Assembly: GCF_029625295.1 (NCBI RefSeq)
Contig: NZ_CP121112.1
Coordinates: 1,922,001 to 1,986,000 of the forward strand
Direction: 5' to 3'
Origin: Flavobacterium gyeonganense
GTDB lineage: Bacteria; Bacteroidota; Bacteroidia; Flavobacteriales; Flavobacteriaceae
Length of the DNA: 64,000 bases
Part shown: positions 18,609-25,990 of the stretch, piece after piece
Position numbering within the stretch: the stretch's first letter is position 1
Layout: every line of letters starts with the position of its first letter
The notes under the pieces: generated by a model
The model's database searches: none
Seen by the model: the letters and a program-made list of their open reading frames with translations, nothing else
What the model was told of the DNA's origin: nothing
Position numbers and translations under genes: made by a program

Positions 18609-19745
18609 ATGAAATTACCTGAAAATCTTATTCAAAAGCTTGAAACCCGAAAGCAAAACAACGCGTTAAGACAATTACCTAGTTTTAATAACCGTGTTGA
18701 TTTTTCTTCAAATGATTATATCGGATTTTCAAGGTCTGAAACCATTTTCAAACAGGCACATCATTATTTGATTGAAAATGATATAATTCAGAATGGAGCT
18801 ACAGGTTCGCGACTACTTTCCGGAAATCATTATCTATATCAAATTACAGAGACACTTATAAAAGAATTTCATGAAGCAGAATCAGCTTTAATTTTTAATT
18901 CGGGTTATGATGCCAACCTTGGTTTTTTTAGCGCTGTACCGCAGCGAAATGATGTTATTTTATATGATGAATTATGTCATGCTTCAATTCGCGATGGAAT
19001 TTCTATATCAAATGCTAAATCTTACAAATTCAGCCATAATGATTTTGAAGATTTAGAGCGGTTAATTTTAAAATTTCCTGAGACAAATATTTATATTGTT
19101 ACTGAAACTGTTTTTTCAATGGATGGCGACTGTCCAAACCTGGAAGAATTAGCAGAACTTACAGAAAAACACAATTGTTATCTGATAGTTGATGAAGCAC
19201 ACTCTCTTGGTATTTTTGGTCATAAAGGAGAAGGCATAATACAATCCCTAAATTTGCACAACAGAATTTTTGCCCGAATAGTGACTTTCGGAAAAGGGCT
19301 GGGATGTCACGGTGCTGTCGTTTTAGGAAATTCAGAACTTAAAGAATATTTAATAAACTTCGCCAGAAGCTTTATTTATACAACAGGTTTGTCTCCGCAT
19401 GCTGTTGCTACAATCTTGATTGCGTACCAGCATTTAGAAGTAGAAAAAGAAGCGATTGAAAAATTACGTCAAAATATTATTTTCTTTAATCAACAGAAAA
19501 ATTTATTGGGCTTAAAGCCAATGTTTGTTCGGAGCAAATCGGCTATTCAATCGGCTATTGTTCCCGGGAATGAAAAAGTGAAGCAAGTGGCACAGCAACT
19601 TCAAGATAAGGGATTTGATGTAAAAGCAATTCTTTCGCCTACAGTTCCGGAAGGTCAGGAACGACTTCGTTTTTGTATTCATAGTTATAATACGCAAGAA
19701 GAAATTAGTCAAGTTTTAGAATTTCTTAGAGATTTGATCTTTTAG
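18609..19745 (+). CDS. bioF: 8-amino-7-oxononanoate synthase
   Basis: BioF condenses pimeloyl-ACP or pimeloyl-CoA with alanine (PLP-dependent) in biotin synthesis. The 378-residue protein has NDYIGFS, ATGSRLLSGNH, the PLP-region VDEAHSLGIFGHKGEG, and the Schiff-base Lys229 in TFGKGLG. It ends with the typical LRFCIHSYNT block. The sequence TFGKGLGCHGA is a minor variant of TLGKALG. The next biotin gene, bioD, lies 2.9 kb downstream, separated by unrelated genes. Confidence 0.93.
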   Translation: MKLPENLIQKLETRKQNNALRQLPSFNNRVDFSSNDYIGFSRSETIFKQAHHYLIENDIIQNGATGSRLLSGNHYLYQITETLIKEFHEAESALIFNSGYDANLGFFSAVPQRNDVILYDELCHASIRDGISISNAKSYKFSHNDFEDLERLILKFPETNIYIVTETVFSMDGDCPNLEELAELTEKHNCYLIVDEAHSLGIFGHKGEGIIQSLNLHNRIFARIVTFGKGLGCHGAVVLGNSELKEYLINFARSFIYTTGLSPHAVATILIAYQHLEVEKEAIEKLRQNIIFFNQQKNLLGLKPMFVRSKSAIQSAIVPGNEKVKQVAQQLQDKGFDVKAILSPTVPEGQERLRFCIHSYNTQEEISQVLEFLRDLIF

Positions 19746-19750
19746 TTATT

Positions 19751-19837
19751 TCACAGAGATACGCAAAAGAAACACAAAGATTCACAAAGCTAATTTTGAG
19801 AATCTTTGTGTTTTTTTCTTTGTGAATCTCTGTGTGA
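19751..19837. repeat. Long imperfect inverted repeat (family F3)
   Basis: The arms begin TCACAGAGAT and end ATCTCTGTGTGA, with an inner perfect pairing ACACAAAGATT / AATCTTTGTGT around an 18-base loop. The element starts 5 bases after the bioF stop and can serve as its transcript end. Its CACAAAGATTC words recur near 22.55 kb and 40.36 kb. Confidence 0.75.
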
Positions 19838-19967
19838 TAAAAAAATATTCTCTTCTGAAGTGCTATGTTTCCTCACTTTCTGAAAAATTTAAAAAAAAAT
19901 ATTTTTTTTTGTAACGTTTTGATTGTTTGTTCACTTACGAGTCGTAATCAAATAAATCAAAATAATT

Positions 19968-20165
19968 ATGAAAACCACATCAACTTCTGTTAGCGAAAAA
20001 AAATCAGCTTACATATTTATCTTTTTAACCTCTTTGGGACTTGGATATGTTTTAGCAAATCAATTTATTTTTGGTAAACCAGACAACGGTTCGCTTGTGT
20101 CAATGGCGTGTTTATTTGTTGTGTCGATTGCTTCTTGGCTTCGAAAAAAGTACACTAAAAAATAA
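19968..20165 (+). CDS. Small two-segment membrane protein, first tandem copy
   Basis: A 65-residue protein with a polar basic start, two hydrophobic segments (SAYIFIFLTSLGLGYVLANQ and LVSMACLFVVSIASW) and a basic tail RKKYTKK. I do not recognise a family. It is clearly related to the next gene: shared NQFI-x-x-KP-[DN]-[NK], SxASWxRKKY and equal length. The two basic ends suggest both termini in the cytoplasm. It lies between bioF and a TraB-sigma unit. Confidence 0.7.
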   Translation: MKTTSTSVSEKKSAYIFIFLTSLGLGYVLANQFIFGKPDNGSLVSMACLFVVSIASWLRKKYTKK

Positions 20166-20200
20166 CAGGATCTCAATAATCAATCATTAATCAAACAATT

Positions 20201-20398
20201 ATGAAAACAAATTCAATTTCAAAAGGTGAAAAAATATTAAACTTAGTATTTATTCAACTATCGTCTGCAGGACTAGCTTATTCTCTTGTAAACCAATTTA
20301 TTTTAGACAAACCAAATAAGGATTTACTTCTTGTCATGCTATGTTTCTTTTTTGCTTCGTTAGCTTCTTGGCAACGAAAAAAATACAGAAAACAATAG
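20201..20398 (+). CDS. Small two-segment membrane protein, second tandem copy
   Basis: A 65-residue paralogue of the preceding gene. Conserved positions include MKT at the start, EK near residue 10, GL/AY, VNQFILDKPNK, and the ending SLASWQRKKYRKQ. Divergence is high outside these (roughly 40 percent identical by eye), so the duplication is not recent. Spacing of 35 bases and the same strand suggest cotranscription. Function unknown. Confidence 0.7.
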   Translation: MKTNSISKGEKILNLVFIQLSSAGLAYSLVNQFILDKPNKDLLLVMLCFFFASLASWQRKKYRKQ

Positions 20399-20400
20399 GC

Positions 20401-20485
20401 AATTCCGATCATCAATCAAATCAACCGCAATCATCAACCGCAATCTTAATCATCAATCAATAATCAACTTAAATCAATCAAAAAA
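20401..20485 (+). repeat. ATCA-rich low-complexity leader of the TraB/GumN gene
   Basis: The 85 bases are built from AATCA/ATCATCA words, including a tandem CAACCGCAATC and AATCAATCA runs. A shorter AATCAATCA stretch also precedes the second small membrane gene. The region is nearly free of G, so as RNA it would be unstructured. It could be a slippage-prone spacer or an unstructured ribosome-loading region. Confidence 0.5.
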
Positions 20486-21349
20486 ATGAAAAATCTAATC
20501 AAATCAGTAGTTGCAATAATCACACTAATTTTTAGTTCAGCTGTTCAGGCACAAACAAAAGCTCCAAAACTTGAAAATTCACTTTTATGGGAAATCTCAG
20601 GAAATGGATTGTCTAAGCCTTCTTATCTGTACGGAACGGTTCACATGATATGTTCAGATGATTATTTTCTTTCTGATAAAGCAAAAAAAGCATTTGATGC
20701 ATCAAATAAGTTGGTGCTCGAAATAAACTTAACAGATCCTAAAGAAGTCGCAGAGATGCAGGAAGTGTCAAAGAAAACAGAACCGATCACCAAAAAGTTA
20801 AATGCACCACAATTGGCTAAACTCGAAGATATTTTAAAGAAATCTACTGGTTTAAGTATATCTCAGATTGATAATTATGGTTTGACAGGGGCAATGTCAT
20901 TAGTGTCAATGAAAAATTATGGTTGTAAAGATTTAAAGCAATATGAAATGGAGTTTTTGACAAGGGCCAAACAGAACAGCATGCAAATTGGAGGTTTAGA
21001 AACGGTAAAATCTCAGTTACTGGCAATTGACGGCGCTTATACAAATGATGAAATGATTGTGTTTTTGAAAGAGTTTGATGCAGATGTAACTGCAAAATTT
21101 GTAAAAGCATATAAAGAGGAAAATGTAAATGATTTGTTTGCAATTCTAACAGACAAAAAAATGGCAAGTGAAAGCACTAATAAAGCTATATTAGATGACA
21201 GAAATAAGAACTGGGTAAAAGAAATGCCTCAAATGATGAAGAATGAAAGTGTTTTTTTCGCGGTGGACTCAGCGCATTTGGGAGGAGAGTTTGGAGTAAT
21301 TAATTTATTAAGAAAAGCAGGATATAGTGTAAAACCAGTAATGAATTAA
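20486..21349 (+). CDS. TraB/GumN family protein, exported
   Basis: The 287-residue protein has a signal peptide ending in SAVQAQ. The family marks follow: SYLYGTVHMI (GTxH motif, about 47-56), a conserved Glu in KLVLEINL, and VDSAHLGGEFGVINLLRKAGY near the C-terminus. TraB/GumN proteins are thought to be metal-dependent peptidase-like (Tiki/erythromycin-esterase relatives), but the bacterial substrates are unclear. It precedes an ECF sigma factor gene by 7 bases on the same strand, suggesting that it is part of the same regulatory unit. Confidence 0.85.
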   Translation: MKNLIKSVVAIITLIFSSAVQAQTKAPKLENSLLWEISGNGLSKPSYLYGTVHMICSDDYFLSDKAKKAFDASNKLVLEINLTDPKEVAEMQEVSKKTEPITKKLNAPQLAKLEDILKKSTGLSISQIDNYGLTGAMSLVSMKNYGCKDLKQYEMEFLTRAKQNSMQIGGLETVKSQLLAIDGAYTNDEMIVFLKEFDADVTAKFVKAYKEENVNDLFAILTDKKMASESTNKAILDDRNKNWVKEMPQMMKNESVFFAVDSAHLGGEFGVINLLRKAGYSVKPVMN

Positions 21350-21356
21350 AACTATT

Positions 21357-21860
21357 TTGAAAGAGAAAGAACAAGAGTTTTTAAATCGGATAGAAAGCCA
21401 TAAAGGAATTCTGTACAAAGTTTCAAAAATGTACATGGACAATTATGACGATCAGCAGGATTTGTTTCAAGAAATCGTCTGCCAGCTTTGGAAATCCTAT
21501 GATACATTTAGAAACGAAAGCCAGTTTTCGACTTGGATGTATAGAGTGGCAGTCAATACGGCAATCGTTTTTCTTAGAAAAGAAAAACGAAAAGTGGACA
21601 AATATGAAATCGCTTCGGAGAATATTAAAGATGATGAAGGCGATTCACATATTAAAGAAAGCCAGCTGGATCATTTTTATAAAGCAGTTCAAAAATTGGA
21701 AAAAATTGACAAGGCCATTATTTTCTATCAGTTAGAAGGTTTTTCTCATAAGGAAATTGGCGAAAATCTTGGGATTTCAGAAGGAAATGCAAGAGTGAAA
21801 TTAAACAGAGCAAAAGAAAAATTAAAAGAAATAATTAAAAATCAAGGATATGGATTTTAA
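21357..21860 (+). CDS. ECF-type RNA polymerase sigma-70 factor
   Basis: The 167-residue protein has sigma region 2 (ILYKVSKMYMDNYDDQQDLFQEIVCQLWKSY, then FSTWMYRVAVNTAI) and region 4 (KIDKAIIFYQLEGFSHKEIGENLGISEGNARVKLNRAKEKLK). The start is TTG, 8 bases after the upstream stop; no ATG precedes region 2. The stop overlaps the next gene by 11 bases, the usual arrangement for a sigma factor and its membrane partner. It probably controls this operon and other genes in response to an envelope signal (inference). Confidence 0.92.
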   Translation: MKEKEQEFLNRIESHKGILYKVSKMYMDNYDDQQDLFQEIVCQLWKSYDTFRNESQFSTWMYRVAVNTAIVFLRKEKRKVDKYEIASENIKDDEGDSHIKESQLDHFYKAVQKLEKIDKAIIFYQLEGFSHKEIGENLGISEGNARVKLNRAKEKLKEIIKNQGYGF

Positions 21861-22467
21861 CGATATACAAAACGCATGGAATAATGAAAAGACTGATAAT
21901 GTCGTTCTTCCAGATAATTTAGAAAAAATAAAATCGGCCAATACACCATTAGGCAAGATCAGAAGAAATTTGAGAAATGATTTGATTGGCCAGACAATAT
22001 GTGTAGTTATATTAGGAGCGATACCTTACATGTACGAATTTCCTGAAAAATGGATTGCGCCTTTTTACTTGCTTTTCAGTATCTTTTTAGCCGTTTGCAT
22101 TTACTATTTGGCTAAGTTGTATTTCTTTTATAAAAGGTTAAATAATATAACCTTAAAAACCAGAGACAGTCTTTATGAAACTTATTTCGACATAAGGCTG
22201 AATATGGAATTGTACAAAACGTTCGGCTTTGCATTAACACCATTTTTAGTATTGTTTTTGCTTGGTTATATATATGAGAAACTTTCAATGAAACCTGGTG
22301 GATTTCAAATAGAGCATTTTAGTAATGGACAATTGATGAGTGTTTTTTTCATAGTTGCCTTTTGTATTTTATTTATGGGATTATCTGTGGACTGGACAGT
22401 GAAATGCTTTTACGGAAAATATGCGAAAGAAATTAAAAAGTTAATCGACGAATTAAAAGAAGAATAG
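21850..22467 (+). CDS. Membrane protein coupled to the ECF sigma factor (putative anti-sigma)
   Basis: The 205-residue protein has a cytoplasmic start MDFNDIQNAWNNEK and two pairs of hydrophobic segments: about 50-90 (GQTICVVILGAIPYMY, FYLLFSIFLAVCIYYLA) and about 125-180 (ALTPFLVLFLLGYIY, MSVFFIVAFCILFMGLS). The MDFNDIQNxW start is one I associate with proteins encoded next to ECF sigma genes in Flavobacteria. No zinc-type anti-sigma motif (HxxxCxxC) is present. The 11-base overlap with the sigma gene implies fixed stoichiometry. Anti-sigma function is inferred from context only. Confidence 0.75.
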   Translation: MDFNDIQNAWNNEKTDNVVLPDNLEKIKSANTPLGKIRRNLRNDLIGQTICVVILGAIPYMYEFPEKWIAPFYLLFSIFLAVCIYYLAKLYFFYKRLNNITLKTRDSLYETYFDIRLNMELYKTFGFALTPFLVLFLLGYIYEKLSMKPGGFQIEHFSNGQLMSVFFIVAFCILFMGLSVDWTVKCFYGKYAKEIKKLIDELKEE

Positions 22468-22472
22468 AATTG

Positions 22473-22500
22473 AACCCATCATAATCGATGGGTTTGTTGT
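22473..22500 (+). terminator. Terminator of the TraB-sigma unit
   Basis: AACCCATC / GATGGGTT with a 6-base loop, followed by T-rich sequence interrupted by G. It starts six bases after the stop of the sigma partner gene. Confidence 0.65.
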
Positions 22501-22529
22501 TTTTATTGGTATTTTTGCGGGGAATATTA

Positions 22530-22621
22530 TTTCGCAGAGATTCAAAAAGGAAGACACAAAGCAACACGAAGAATAAATTATTTTGCGAATCGGTGCATTT
22601 TCTTAGTGAATCTCTGCGAAA
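22530..22621. repeat. Inverted repeat of family F3 before bioD
   Basis: TTTCGCAGAGATTCA and TGAATCTCTGCGAAA are perfect 15-base complements about 62 bases apart. The interior has weaker pairing and the words ACACAAAG and TGCGAATC shared with the copy after bioF. It ends 26 bases before the bioD ATG. It resembles a small non-coding mobile or REP-like element. Confidence 0.75.
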
Positions 22622-22647
22622 TGACAATCTCTGCGAAACAACAATCT

Positions 22648-23265
22648 ATGAAAATATTTATTACAGGAATCTCAACCGATGTTGGTAAAACTGTAGCTTC
22701 GACAATTGTAGTTGAAGCTTTAGAAGCCGATTATTGGAAACCTATACAAGCCGGAGATTTAGACAATTCCGATAGTCATAAAATAAAAACGCGAATTTCT
22801 AATTCAAAAACAAAAATCTTCGAAAACAGTTACCAATTAAACACCCCAGCGAGTCCGCATTTTGCTGCTGAAATTGACGGAATTGAAATTGATCTAAAAG
22901 AAATTCAGGAACCAAAAACTGAAAACCACCTGATAATTGAAGGTGCAGGAGGAATTTTTGTTCCGCTAAACGAAAAAGATACCATAGCAGATTTGATCCA
23001 GCCAGATTATAAAGTGATCATAGTTTCAAGACATTATCTGGGAAGCATTAATCATACGCTATTGACTATTGAAGCAATTCAAAACAGAGGATTTCAAGTT
23101 CATGGAATTATCTTTAGCGGAAGCGAAAATCAATCAACTGAAAGCCTGATTCTGAATAAAACCGGAATTAAATGCATTGGAAGAATTGACGAAGAACCCT
23201 ATTTTGACCAAAATGTAATTCGCGAATATGCTGACTTGTTTAGAGAAAATCTATTAAAGTTATAG
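22648..23265 (+). CDS. bioD: Dethiobiotin synthase
   Basis: BioD closes the ureido ring of dethiobiotin from DAPA, CO2 and ATP. The 205-residue product begins MKIFITGISTDVGKT, the P-loop at the very start as in the family, with WKPIQAGD and the IEGAGGIFVPL block. Codons upstream in the same frame lie within the F3 inverted repeat, so I chose the ATG directly before KIFITG. It is followed after 108 bases by bioA, with a palindrome in between. Confidence 0.93.
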   Translation: MKIFITGISTDVGKTVASTIVVEALEADYWKPIQAGDLDNSDSHKIKTRISNSKTKIFENSYQLNTPASPHFAAEIDGIEIDLKEIQEPKTENHLIIEGAGGIFVPLNEKDTIADLIQPDYKVIIVSRHYLGSINHTLLTIEAIQNRGFQVHGIIFSGSENQSTESLILNKTGIKCIGRIDEEPYFDQNVIREYADLFRENLLKL

Positions 23266-23269
23266 AGCA

Positions 23270-23367
23270 AAGAATATAGAATATAGAGTAAAGAAAATAG
23301 ACTTTCTTATCTTTGTCTAAAATTATATTGTGTAGTTTTTATTCTATACTCTATTTTCTATATTCTT
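23270..23367. repeat. Inverted repeat between bioD and bioA (family F5)
   Basis: AAGAATATAGAATATAGAG, 19 bases of the left arm, pairs with CTCTATTTTCTATATTCTT with two mismatches, across about 50 bases of AT-rich spacer. It fills almost the whole bioD-bioA gap, ending 6 bases before the bioA ATG, so a folded form could hide the translation start. Confidence 0.65.
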
Positions 23368-23373
23368 AAAAAA

Positions 23374-24645
23374 ATGACTTTAACAGAAAAAGACAGCCAA
23401 TATCTCTGGCATCCTTATACACAGCACAAAACTTCGCAAACCCCTATTGCTATTTCCAGAGGCGAAGGCGCCTTGCTTTGGGACGAAAACGATAAAGAAT
23501 ATATAGATGCTATTGCATCATGGTGGGTAAATCCGTTTGGACACAGTAACAAATTTATTGCCAATGCGATTTACAAACAGCTCATAACTTTAGAACATGT
23601 TCTATTTGGTGGTTTTACACACGAACCTGCCATAAAAGTGGCTGAAAAATTGATGGAAATTTTGCCGAAGAAACAACAGAAAATTTTCTTTTCAGACAAT
23701 GGTTCCACCGCAGTTGAAGTTGCCATTAAAGTAGCCTTGCAGTATTTCTACAATAAAGGCGAAAAACGAACTACCATAATTGCTTTTGAAAATGCGTTTC
23801 ACGGGGATACATTTGCAGCGATGGCAGCAAGTGGAATCTCTTTCTACACTCAGGCTTTTCAGGGGATGTTTATAGATGTTGTCCGGATTCCGGTTCCGGT
23901 GAAAGGTCAGGAACAAGTAAGTTTTGAGGCGCTGGAAAATGTAATTCAGCATCATCATTGTGCCGGATTTATTTTTGAACCTTTGGTTCAGGGAGCGGCC
24001 GGAATGGTGATGTACGAGCCGGAATCTTTGGCAAAACTGATTGCAATTTGCAAAGAAAATAAAGTCCTAACCATTGCCGATGAAGTCATGACAGGTTTTG
24101 GCAAAACCGGAAAAAACTTCGCAATGGATTATGTCGATGAAGATCCGGACATGATTTGTTTGTCTAAAGCTTTAACAGGAGGAACAATTCCGATGGCGAT
24201 TACGACTTTTACGCAGGATATTTTTGATGCTTTTTATGATGACGATATCAATAAAGCCTTATTTCATGGACATACATTTACGGCTAATCCAACAGGCTGT
24301 GCAGCAGCATTGGCGAGTATCGATTTACTTCAGACTGAAGAAATGCAGGCTAATATTAACAGAATCAATAAAAGTCATTTAGAATTTCAGAAGAAAATCC
24401 AAAGCCACCCAAAAGTAATTACAGCCAGAACATTAGGCGTTATTTTCGCCGTTGAAATAAAATCAGTTACTGAAGAAAGTTATTATGGCTCTATGCGCAC
24501 CAAATTGTATAATTTCTTTATTGACAAAGGAGTTATTTTGCGCCCTGTGGGAAATATCGTTTATATCTTACCCCCTTACATCATGACAGACGAACAGCTT
24601 CAAAAGGTATATGCTACAATTGAAGCAGCGATAGAGATGGTGTAA
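23374..24645 (+). CDS. bioA: Adenosylmethionine-8-amino-7-oxononanoate aminotransferase
   Basis: BioA converts KAPA to DAPA with SAM as amino donor. The 423-residue class III aminotransferase has LWHPYTQH at the start (BioA-specific), DNGSTAVEVAIKVA, the HGDTFAAMAASG block, ADEVMTGFGKTG, and the Schiff-base Lys265 in CLSKALTGG. The length is normal. With bioF, bioD and a ketosynthase it covers the middle of biotin synthesis; bioB, bioC and bioH are not in this window. Confidence 0.95.
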   Translation: MTLTEKDSQYLWHPYTQHKTSQTPIAISRGEGALLWDENDKEYIDAIASWWVNPFGHSNKFIANAIYKQLITLEHVLFGGFTHEPAIKVAEKLMEILPKKQQKIFFSDNGSTAVEVAIKVALQYFYNKGEKRTTIIAFENAFHGDTFAAMAASGISFYTQAFQGMFIDVVRIPVPVKGQEQVSFEALENVIQHHHCAGFIFEPLVQGAAGMVMYEPESLAKLIAICKENKVLTIADEVMTGFGKTGKNFAMDYVDEDPDMICLSKALTGGTIPMAITTFTQDIFDAFYDDDINKALFHGHTFTANPTGCAAALASIDLLQTEEMQANINRINKSHLEFQKKIQSHPKVITARTLGVIFAVEIKSVTEESYYGSMRTKLYNFFIDKGVILRPVGNIVYILPPYIMTDEQLQKVYATIEAAIEMV

Positions 24646-24746
24646 TTTTTGAAAAGCTTTGCGAACTTTATGAGTATTTATTTTAAACCTTCTGTAAACT
24701 TTTGCGACCTTTGTGGTTAAAATGCAACAAGCATAAAAACAATATT

Positions 24747-25916
24747 TTGAATACTACTAAAATCTGCATAACAGCGTTTTCATCTATTTCTTCATTAGGA
24801 AATAATGCTGAAGAAGTCTGGAAAAAATACCTTAACGATCAGCATTGCTTTTCGCAGCAATTCTTAGATCAGCAGGAAACTTCTGTAGCAGCACTTGAAG
24901 CTGATTCCAAACAAATTATAGATGAAGTTCGGGAATCAGATTCTAAGTATAAATTTCTGGATGATTCTGTTTTGTTTGCTCTAGCTGCTTCGCGAAAAGC
25001 TGTTAAGCAGGCAGGCTGGAAATCAGGAGATACATTCGGAATCAACATAGGCTCTTCACGCGGGGCAACCGATTTATTCGAAAAACATTATAAAGAATAT
25101 GTCGACACTGGAAAAGCGCAGACTCTCGCCTCGCCTACCACGACTTTAGGAAATATTTCTTCCTGGATTGCACACGATTTGCAAAGTACAGGTCCTGAAA
25201 TTTCGCATTCCATAACGTGCTCTACGGCCCTTCATGCAATTTTAAATGGTGTTGCATGGCTCAAATCAGGAATGGCAGATAAGTTTTTAGTTGGCGGAAG
25301 TGAAGCCCCCTTAACCGATTTTACGATTGCTCAGATGCGGGCTTTAAAAATATATTCGCGTCTTGATCAAAATGAAGAAGCATGGCCTAACCTGGCTTTT
25401 GATTTTGAAAAAACACAAAACACCATGATTTTGGGTGAAGCAGCCGGAGTTTGCTGTATGGAAGCTGGCAAAGCAGAAAATGCAATAGCGTACATAACAG
25501 GTGTTGGATATGCAACTGAAATCCTCGAGCATAATATTTCGATTTCTGCAGAAGCGGACTGCTTTCAGAAATCGATGAAAATGGCTTTAAAAGAAACTGA
25601 TTTAAAAGATATAGACGTAATTGTCATGCATGCTCCCGGAACCATAAAAGGCGATTTAACAGAACTGCGTGCAATCGAAAAAGTATTCGGAGAAAATGTA
25701 CCATTGTTGACTACCAACAAATGGAAAATCGGTCACACTTTTGGCGCTTCAGGAATTTTAAGTTTAGAACTGGCTCTTTTAATGATACAACATGACAAGT
25801 TTATCAATGTCCCGTTTACAAAAGCTCAAAATCAGACCAAATCCATAAAAAAGGTGCTAATCAATGCCGTTGGTTTTGGAGGAAATGCAGTGAGTATTTT
25901 GATTGAAAAAGCATAA
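24747..25916 (+). CDS. Beta-ketoacyl-ACP synthase (KAS I/II type) in the biotin cluster
   Basis: The protein of about 389 residues keeps the thiolase-fold triad: Cys158 in ITCSTALHA, His in VMHAPGTIKGD, and Lys-x-x-x-His in TNKWKIGHTFGASG. I start at a TTG that gives (M)NTTKICITAFSSISSLGN, the expected first strand; an earlier TTG in frame lies in repeat-derived sequence. It comes 101 bases after bioA. A ketosynthase here may elongate the malonyl-type precursor toward pimeloyl-ACP, but a general fatty-acid role is equally possible. Confidence 0.82.
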   Translation: MNTTKICITAFSSISSLGNNAEEVWKKYLNDQHCFSQQFLDQQETSVAALEADSKQIIDEVRESDSKYKFLDDSVLFALAASRKAVKQAGWKSGDTFGINIGSSRGATDLFEKHYKEYVDTGKAQTLASPTTTLGNISSWIAHDLQSTGPEISHSITCSTALHAILNGVAWLKSGMADKFLVGGSEAPLTDFTIAQMRALKIYSRLDQNEEAWPNLAFDFEKTQNTMILGEAAGVCCMEAGKAENAIAYITGVGYATEILEHNISISAEADCFQKSMKMALKETDLKDIDVIVMHAPGTIKGDLTELRAIEKVFGENVPLLTTNKWKIGHTFGASGILSLELALLMIQHDKFINVPFTKAQNQTKSIKKVLINAVGFGGNAVSILIEKA

Positions 25917-25938
25917 ACTTATAAAATCATTTCAATAA

Positions 25939-25972
25939 AAAAAGGCTCAAAGTTAAAACTCTGAGCCTTTTG
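25939..25972. terminator. Bidirectional terminator between the ketosynthase and OmpA-like genes
   Basis: AAAGGCTCAAAG / CTCTGAGCCTTT pairs with one mismatch and a 6-base loop, flanked by A and T runs on both sides, between two convergent genes. Confidence 0.8.
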
Positions 25973-25990
25973 AATGTTATAGTATTCAGC

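Noticed and set aside
19746..19967. CRISPR or tRNA in the bioF downstream region
   Set aside because: The repeats form one hairpin rather than regular direct repeats with spacers, and no tRNA cloverleaf can be drawn.
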